Positions 57,254 through 64,000 of a stretch of DNA of 64,000 bases are shown piece after piece. A model generated the notes under the pieces. It saw only the letters and a program-made list of their open reading frames with translations. It was not told the origin of the DNA and searched no databases. The stretch is from Bolinopsis microptera (taxonomy: Eukaryota; Ctenophora; Tentaculata; Lobata; Bolinopsidae), in the NCBI RefSeq assembly GCF_026151205.1, contig NC_087073.1, forward strand, positions 22,036,270 to 22,100,269, written 5' to 3'. Made by a program: the position numbers and the translations under genes. Numbering within the stretch: position 1 is the first letter of the stretch; every line of letters begins with the position of its first letter.

Positions 57254-58431
57254 TCGAACAAGTGGTCAGGTAATGGGTTGTCCACGTTATTCTGTTAATA
57301 GATGTTACAGGGTATCAGGCTCATTTATGCATGATTTTTACAACCTTGTCAATGTGTAATGGTATAACACTGGTATAATACTGGTATAATACTGGTACAA
57401 TGTTTAAGTTATATTATTAATTAGGTTTTTTTTGCAGTTTGCAGGTAACTCTTCGTAGTATTTTAAATTCAGTTCTCAAAATCCTAAAATACAATTGTTT
57501 TACTTTTTCTAACTTAAGAGGTTTATTGATTTGAAATGAAATTAAAAGATTGCCATAGTTGTCGGAACTTTGTGCATCATTACGCCACAGGAGGTTCAAT
57601 TTTATTGCATGGCCAGTCAATTGGTGGGACAGTACTTTTCAATACAAATTTAGATTTAGAAGTACGTATGACACCGTAGAATTGAAAAGTAGGAGTACTA
57701 GCGGTTAGGCGACAATTGACATCCCGACAATTGACCCCCGACAATTATATACCGTACTATATAGCGTACTATACCTCTAATTTGGAGGATCAGTACCAAT
57801 CAGTGCAGTGGTTGTCAGCTTTTTATCAACTCCGGCCAATTTCTTGACTGTGCTAATCAACTCGGTTTTATTAACTTTTAGTTTTGGTGCCAAATAGGCA
57901 AAATTCCAAATAACTTAAGAACTTAAAAGAAAGATAAAAGAAAACCTGCCGATTTATAACTTTAACACTGTCATAATAGCATAATCTATTTGGCATGGAT
58001 TGATAATTTTATAACAAATCTTGCCAAGTTAATGGAAAACCTGCCGATTTAACTTTATAACTGCCGTAATCTATCCGGCAAGGATTGATAATTTTAAAAC
58101 AAATTCTGCCAAGTTAATGGAAAACCTGCCGATTTAACTTTATCACTGCCGTAATCTATCCGGCAAGGATTGATAATTTTATAACAAATCCTGCCAAGTT
58201 AATAGAAAACCTGCCAAATAACAAATACCTGCGCTGTTGATGCAGGATCACTAGTTAATGAGGCAGGTTTTGCCATAAAAATTAAGAGAAAACCTGCGGA
58301 TTTAGTGTAATATACTGCTGATCTGCACTGGGTAAATTAGATTACTAGGCAGGAGTGGTAATTTGGCAGTCTTCGCTATTAACTGGGCAGGTTTTAGGTT
58401 AAATTCGCAGTGGCAATGGCTGGAAGGGGCC

Positions 58432-58846
58432 TAATTAATAAATATCCATGATAATTGATAACAGTTTCTGTTTACTACCTTATCGGACCTTATTTGAACG
58501 GACATTAACATTGTTAATTGAACGCTGGAGGTCCTAGCGTTCATCTAAATGTCCGTTTAAATAGAGTCCGTCCGTTTAAGGTCCGCCGTCCGTCCAAGTT
58601 AAAATACGTTGAGATTTTTTCCAAAATTATTCCACTGCGAACTCATGTTTAGGATATGACATTTTTTTATTTTCAGTCAATTGTAATTTCTATCATCGGA
58701 TTCAGACTAAACTGTATCATTGGATTAAATTTGGGTTTAAGGTGATTTGACATAATTGGGCCAAAAACAGACCACATTATATGGCTGTACCATTGGTCCG
58801 GGAACCCCCAAATATTTAGTCACAGGTTTTCGTTTAGTCTAGTCAG
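58432..58846. other. Gene-free spacer
   Basis: Contains repeated GTCCGTTTAA / GTCCGTCC strings near 58545-58600; no gene. Confidence 0.45.
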
Positions 58847-59054
58847 TTATGCATTAAAACTTCATGAAAGCCACGGGTGCTATGCGACAAAAGTTGCGGG
58901 CAACGATTTCCTGAAGGCAAGTTTAACCACGTCATTAATAGATTAATTTTCAGTACCAATTTCATTCGGTGGCTAACCACTAGGTCCCATGCGATCCGTG
59001 GTCTCACGGTGATCTGCCTTTCAAACATTGATTAGGTTAACGAGGTGTCGTACG

Positions 59055-59419
59055 CTAAGATGAGAAGTATGTATGATACCGGGCGAAAAGTACGTACTTG
59101 TACTTTATTTTGAAAAGTACGTATGATACCTCAGTGTACGATTCAAAAAAATTTCAAACTTATTTTCACAGGCGCGATGTAACGTTTTTTAGATCCAACG
59201 TTTTATTTATTGGAAACTCCCGACTTCCACGATTGAAATTTCATTGTCATGATGGTTTTGAAAGCCATATTCATGGAGATAATAGAAACATTCAATCGCA
59301 GATAACAAAGAAAGTTCAATAAGCTTCATCATTTCATCAAAACATTATTGTATCTACTATCTGCGTACTTTTCCGCAGTATTTTAAAAGTACGTACTTGT
59401 ACGATACTTCTCATCTTAG
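59055..59419. mobile_element. 365-bp TIR transposon with 8-bp target duplication
   Basis: Ends are CTAAGATGAGAAGTA and TACTTCTCATCTTAG, flanked by GTCGTACG (59047-59054 and 59420-59427). The paralogous copy at 60355-60985 has the uninterrupted site GTGTCGTACGTCACC, giving a direct empty-site control. Internal GTACGTACTTGTAC repeats lie near both ends. A 74-codon ORF is present but not recognisable. Confidence 0.9.
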
Positions 59420-59490
59420 GTCGTACGTCACCTTAAGATCAGGTAACCGGGAGCTGACCAGGCCAGAACCCAATTGATTGTGTCTGATGT

Positions 59491-59530
59491 CACGTGATTA
59501 TGAGCCTTAGGTCACGTGACTATGACGTCA
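59491..59530. promoter_or_regulatory. Two E-boxes and a CRE, copy 1
   Basis: CACGTG at 59491 and 59513, then TGACGTCA at 59523. The same arrangement is kept in the paralogous copy at 60488-60527. No transcript could be assigned. Confidence 0.4.
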
Positions 59531-60354
59531 TCAGAGCTTGTTCTCCGTTTTCACTTATTGGACCAGGTGAGATCGCATGCTTAATTTTAATCCTGTGTAA
59601 TCCTGCTTGTGAATGTGAGTGTATGTGTACTTAAAAGTATGATAGAATATAGAAAGCAAAATAGTTTACTGCTTAAAATTTTAACAACAAATTGTGAAAG
59701 AGTGGTCAACACTCAACGTAAATAAAACGTGGTCAACGTAGATAAAACAATGTAAATATAGCCATGACTTTTACTGGACCTCCAAGGATCATTATTTCAA
59801 TAGAGCACCGCTATCATTTAGCAGAAAGCAAGAAATAGACAGACAAACTCGGTCTTATCCTCAATAATTAGTTTGTACAAGGGTTAACATAATGATAATA
59901 ATTTACTTGCAATAGAGTGGAAAATGAACATATAATATATATGCAACAATAAAAATGCAAATTCAATAAACGAATTATTCGTTATAATTGTTAGGCTGCA
60001 GGCTTGGCTACCCCGTACTAATAAAATAATCCACAACCTTCTAGAATATTCTGAGCGGCTTACTATCGGGTGGCACCGGCTCTCTGCCGAATCTCAGTAA
60101 TTATAAACAACGAAGCCTCTATTTCACAGCCAATGAGCGGGCTTATGAAGGAAAGATCTCAAGTTGAGAAGGTGAAAGACATTTTTCCAAATACAGGGTG
60201 TACCACTACCACAGAAAGATTAACCCATTAGTGATGATAGGGTTGTTTACGACCTTTCTTTTCTAGAGGCTATAGATGACAAACAAAAATATTTGATTAC
60301 ACAAATTTTATGCACGCGGGGTCAGCGGGGGCCTTCGTTACGCCACTGGACTCT

Positions 60355-60985
60355 CACAGTCACGGTGATCTGCCTTTTATTTCAAACATTGATTAGGTTA
60401 ACAATAACGAGGTGTCGTACGTCACCTCAAGATCAGGTAACAGGGAGCTGACCAGGCCAGAACCCAATTGACTGGGTCTGCAGATGTCACGTGATTATGA
60501 GTCTTAGGTCACGTGACTTTGACGTCATCAGAGCTTGTTCTCCGTTTTCCACTCATTGAACCAGGACCCAGGTGAGCTCACAATTCACATGCTTGTGAAT
60601 GTGGAATGTGTTCTTAAAAAGTATGATATAATATAGAAAGCAAAATAGTTTACTGCTTGAAAGTTTAACTGTGAAAGAATGGTCACCGTATAAAAAACGT
60701 AAATAAAACAATGTGAATATAGGAGGCCGAGTTACAGAAAGACTTGCAACCCAAGACTCTTAGTCTTACTGAACCTCCAGGGATCATTATTTCAATATAA
60801 GAATCAAGCACCGCTATCATATAATTCGATTGGAGCAGCAATAAATAGACAAACAAACTCGGTCTTATCCATAACCCTAGTTTGTGCAAGGATTAAAATA
60901 ATAATAATAATTAACTTGCAATAGAGTGGAAAATGAACATATATGCAGCAATAAAAATGCAAATTCAATAAACGAATTACCTTAA
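60355..60985. repeat. Dispersed repeat, copy 2 (empty site)
   Basis: Direct relative of 59000-59990 without the 365-bp insertion; CACGTG at 60488 and 60510 and TGACGTCA at 60520. Confidence 0.8.
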
Positions 60986-61240
60986 GAACGACAAATTTAG
61001 TCTACCATAAATTTAGTCAAACTTTTGACTTAAATTGGTGTAAATCAAATTTCATGTGACTAGATTTTTCGGCGACTAATTTTGAAGTAGACCAAAATTT
61101 GAGTCGAGCATATTATATGAATTACATTTTATTGAGCTTACATTCTTTATCATATGTTTATGATAAACAGTTAAATATCGCTAGGTCCCTACTGGGTGTA
61201 ATATAAATAAGAAATTGTATGCTATGATATGTAACTAATG

Positions 61241-62225
61241 TATGAGTATTGCTGAAAGCACAGTGTAAGGCCTACACGGACCGCCTCTAACTAGCCAATC
61301 CCTGTTTACATGCCGTGTAGCAGGGGACTAGAAAGAGATAAACTAGTAAGCGGGGCATAGCCAATACACTATACTTCCATCATTGAGTATATTACCAACC
61401 AACAGGAAAATTTCCTTGTGTTTGGAATCTACCAAGACGAAAGTTGTACAATCCAGCGAAATTCCGAAGAATCATTCCAGTAGACTAGGCGCATTGCAAC
61501 CACAGCCACGGAAATACTTATGAGTATTGCTGAAAGCACAGTGTAAGGCCTACACGGACCGCCTCTAACTAGCCAATCCCTGTTTACATGCCGTGTAGCA
61601 GGGGACTAGAAAGAGATAAACTAGTAAGCGGGGCATAGCCAATACACTATACTTCCATCATTGAGTATATTACCAACCAACAGGAAAATTTCCTTGTGTT
61701 TGGAATCTACCAAGACGAAAGTTGTACAATCCAGCGAAATTCCGAAGAATCATTCCAGTAGACTAGGCGCATTGCAACCACAGCCACGGAAATACTTATG
61801 AGTATTGCTGAAAGCACAGTGTAAGGCCTACACGGACCGCCTCTAACTAGCCAATCCCTGTTTACATGCCGTGTAGCAGGGGACTAGAAAGAGATAAACT
61901 AGTAAGCGGGGCATAGCCAATACACTATACTTCCATCATTGAGTATATTACCAACCAACAGGAAAATTTCCTTGTGTTTGGAATCTACCAAGACGAAAGT
62001 TGTACAATCCAGCGAAATTCCGAAGAATCATTCCAGTAGACTAGGCGCATTGCAACCACAGCCACGGAAATACTTATGAGTATTGCTGAAAGCACAGTGT
62101 AAGGCCTACACGGACCGCCTCTAACTAGCCAATCCCTGTTTACATGCCGTGTAGCAGGGGACTAGAAAGAGATAAACTAGTAAGCGGGGCATAGCCAATA
62201 CACTATACTTCCATCATTGAGTATA
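61241..62225. repeat. 278-bp tandem repeat, 3.5 copies
   Basis: Units begin TATGAGTATTGCTGAAAGCA at 61241, 61519, 61797 and 62075 and appear identical. They do not match 5S rRNA, snRNA or known spliced-leader sequences as far as I can tell. The last unit stops in an inverted repeat. Confidence 0.93.
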
Positions 62226-62269
62226 TTACCAACCAACAGGAAAATTTCCTGTTGGTTGGTAATATACTC
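62219..62269. repeat. 51-bp perfect palindrome at the end of the 278-bp array
   Basis: Left arm GAGTATATTACCAACCAACAGGAAA belongs to the repeat unit (given as 62219-62243); the right arm (62245-62269) is its exact complement. A second hairpin, GGCGAGC with GCTCGCC, follows. Confidence 0.9.
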
Positions 62270-62562
62270 GGCGAGCATACATGTAATGTTGGCTCGCCGT
62301 TGGAATGTTCCCAGATCGAGAATATTCCTCTTTAGTCTTTACCAAAATACGGGCGTATGGTGCAAGTTACAGGATCATGAGGTTGATAATTTGTCCGCGT
62401 GACCGTTTGGCGTGCGGTGTGCACGTGGGCCCATGGGAAATTTCTGATACATCATGTGTTAATTCCGTTGTCTGTACTTAGATCACTAACAGTATAAAGT
62501 ATGACTTTATATGCGAAATTGAAGAAATAAAACTAGCGGGAAAATGGGCGATTAGGTTTGGC

Positions 62563-62690
62563 CTCTATACGGCCACTATACGGCCTCTATATAGATTTTA
62601 TACAGCCACTATACGGCCTTTATACGGCCTTTATACGGCCACTATACGGCCACTTAAAAAATATTTTACATGGCCTTTATAGTTCGGAAT
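62563..62690. repeat. Inverted relative of the GGCCGTATAGAG minisatellite
   Basis: Units GGCCTCTATAC, GGCCACTATAC and GGCCTTTATAC, matching the reverse complement of 39880-39970, including the neighbouring TTGGGCGATAA-like sequence. Confidence 0.85.
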
Positions 62691-62807
62691 ATGGGTCTAA
62701 TGAGTAACTAACAATTAAATAATTAAGTTAATTAATCGTGATGATTGGAAATTATTCCGATTAAATTTAACTTGTAGTTGTGGCCTTTACAATTATTGGG
62801 CAATTAA

Positions 62808-63068
62808 AACTTCATGAAGGTCACGGGTGCTAAGCGACAAAAGTTGCGGGCAACAATTTCCTGAAGGCTAGTGAAAAACCCGTGACAATCAGATGTTTGC
62901 AAGCAGAGCTAGACGCTGTGTTCTAACTGCGGTCGCATACGACCCACTTGTCCGGGTCGCAAACGCCCATCAAGTTTAACCACGTCATTAATAGAATTAG
63001 ATTAATTATCAGTACCAATATCATTCGGTGGCTAACCACTAGGTCCCATGAGATCCGTGGTCTCACGC
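62808..63068. repeat. Dispersed repeat, partial copy 3
   Basis: Matches 58847-59015 but carries an extra segment of about 95 bp (near 62875-62970) with CGGTCGCATACGACCC. It ends at GGTCTCACG next to a CAGTGGCGTAACG MITE end. Confidence 0.75.
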
Positions 63069-64000
63069 AGTGGCGTAACGTTGCCTGTTGGCGCCGAAAA
63101 AGCACCCCCCTGTTTGCACCCCCTCCCCTTTTGGAGCCCCTCCATAAAATTGAACAAAGTAGGTGATTTTACAGGTGTTTTAGCTTTTTAGAGGATACGC
63201 CGGTAAAATCTCTAAAATAGTTTGTAATTGTATCTAGAGCAAAACGCACAATTTTGCTAGTAGTAGTACTTTAGTTAAGTTTTCGAAATTGTCCCACATT
63301 CAAACGACGACCCAGGAAATCTTACTGGTAGTGGTAGGCGCCTAACTTCGAAAATAAAAGAGATAGGAACGTTTGGTTTTTAACAAAATATTCGCCTTGT
63401 AGTTGTAAAAATAACGTTTCCTCCTCATATCAGGAGGAAAATTCAAAACAATGTAGATTTTGAATTATCGCGAAAAGTCATATTTTAGGCCTTATAAAAC
63501 TGCGCAGCTTTAACTTTGCGGATTCTTGTTATCAGATTGGCTGAATGTGGTACGTGGTTGAATTGCATTCTTGGAATAATTGAAGCGTGCAAATGCAATG
63601 AACTAACGAGCGCGCGCGGAGTTCAACAAGCTGTGAAGTTACTGGGCCGCGCTCAGCCTGTCATTCCGCCTAATCTTTATTATGTTAATGAACATAATAG
63701 TCTGGGGTCCCCAGGTAAGCTGTGAAGGGGCGATCACCTGTAGTAATATCGCCAGCCAGTAAGGTCTGCTGGGCCTTGTATTTCTCCGATTTGTACATCA
63801 CAAAACCACGCCAACAGTAAAACAAGTTATCACTGTGATAACAGATAAGTAACAGATAAACGAGCTACAACGTATTGAAAAGTGTTATTATTGAATTGAA
63901 TGTAATTGTAATTACCTTACTGTAAATATATATTCATACATTTACTTCACGACAATCTGTCAAAAAAATAAAAAATAAAACCCGTTTCCCGGTACTTAAC
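63069..64000. other. Right end: no gene, one dispersed repeat fragment
   Basis: 63638-63720 is an inverted copy of 40148-40230. No coding exon or RNA gene recognised in the rest. Confidence 0.5.

Larger units (their letters stand above)
55888..58431. mobile_element. 2.54-kb TIR element with subterminal CCTGC motifs and an internal ORF
   Basis: The ends are inverted copies of AGGCCCCTTCCAGCCATTGC (the match continues CAC). Within 400-500 bp of each end many copies of AAACCTGCC or its complement GGCAGGTTT occur, as transposase-binding subterminal repeats would. The left flank is TTAA and the right flank AATTAA, so a TTAA-type target is possible but not proven. An open frame at 56722-57253 is the only long coding segment. 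No known transposase motif seen. Confidence 0.72.
58847..59990. repeat. Dispersed repeat, copy 1 (with transposon insertion)
   Basis: Starts with TTAAAACTTCATGAAAGCCA and runs through AACCACTAGGTCCCATGCGA, TGATTAGGTTAACGAGGTGT, two CACGTG boxes and TGACGTCA to about 59990. Its second half matches 60355-60985 and its first half matches 62808-63068. Confidence 0.8.

Noticed and set aside
58950..59010. tRNA-derived SINE head (GACCTAGTGGTTAGCCACC on the minus strand resembles a tRNA A box)
   Set aside because: No B box (GGTTCGANTCC) is found at the expected distance.
61241..62225. 5S rRNA, snRNA or spliced-leader tandem cluster
   Set aside because: The unit has no recognisable 5S internal control, U-snRNA start or leader-donor (exon-GTAAG/Sm site) arrangement.

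Overview
This is eukaryotic, metazoan DNA: spliced genes with GT-AG introns, secreted multidomain proteins (thyroglobulin-1, WAP, sushi, EGF/ephrin-receptor-like repeats, a GPI signal) and a dense load of retrotransposons, MITEs and minisatellites. It is AT-rich and repeat-rich. Aerolysin-fold proteins fused to VPS62, beta/gamma-crystallin and galectin-like modules, together with intact Penelope and Ty3/gypsy elements, suggest a marine invertebrate, perhaps from an early-branching phylum. I cannot name the species.

Layout. 1-10.75 kb: the 3' part of a plus-strand gene for a secreted Tg1-WAP-WAP-sushi x3-cysteine-rich protein. Nearly every intron is occupied by a tandem array, including a 42-bp array at the left edge and about 5.7 kb of 29-bp array in the last intron. 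11-16.8 kb: gene-poor, with a degraded RNase H-type LINE, two Mutator-like MITEs, a 41-bp minisatellite and perfect palindromes. 17-18.9 kb (minus): a two-exon VPS62/aerolysin-type gene. A complete Penelope-like element with 13-bp target duplications (18,985-23,076) sits 42 bp upstream of its start codon. 23.8-27.4 kb: a broken LINE RT and a recent 0.8-kb tandem duplication. 29.5-33.9 kb (minus): two tandem paralogues encoding crystallin/aerolysin-type proteins with duplicated promoters; only one has an extra galectin-like N-terminal domain. 34.4-36.1 kb: a fold-back element, a Harbinger MITE and a Penelope 3' fragment.

36.6-49.9 kb (minus): a proposed 11-exon gene for a signal-peptide, cysteine-rich, GPI-anchored protein. 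Five of its exons are near-identical copies inside a 542-bp tandem array. A plus-strand coiled-coil gene (46.7-50.7 kb) overlaps it. Both are entangled with a young Ty3/gypsy retrotransposon (44,417-55,098). Its protease reading frame is split by a 5.27-kb segment carrying exons of both genes, with an 8-bp duplication at the split. 55.9-58.4 kb: a 2.5-kb terminal-inverted-repeat element carrying an unrecognised 147-codon ORF. 58.8-64 kb: dispersed and tandem repeats, including a transposon insertion whose empty site is preserved in a nearby paralogous copy.

Host gene content is low and mostly secreted or extracellular. The most informative structure lies in the mobile elements and in how they interact with the genes. 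All gene models come from reading splice sites and phases by eye; no similarity search was possible.
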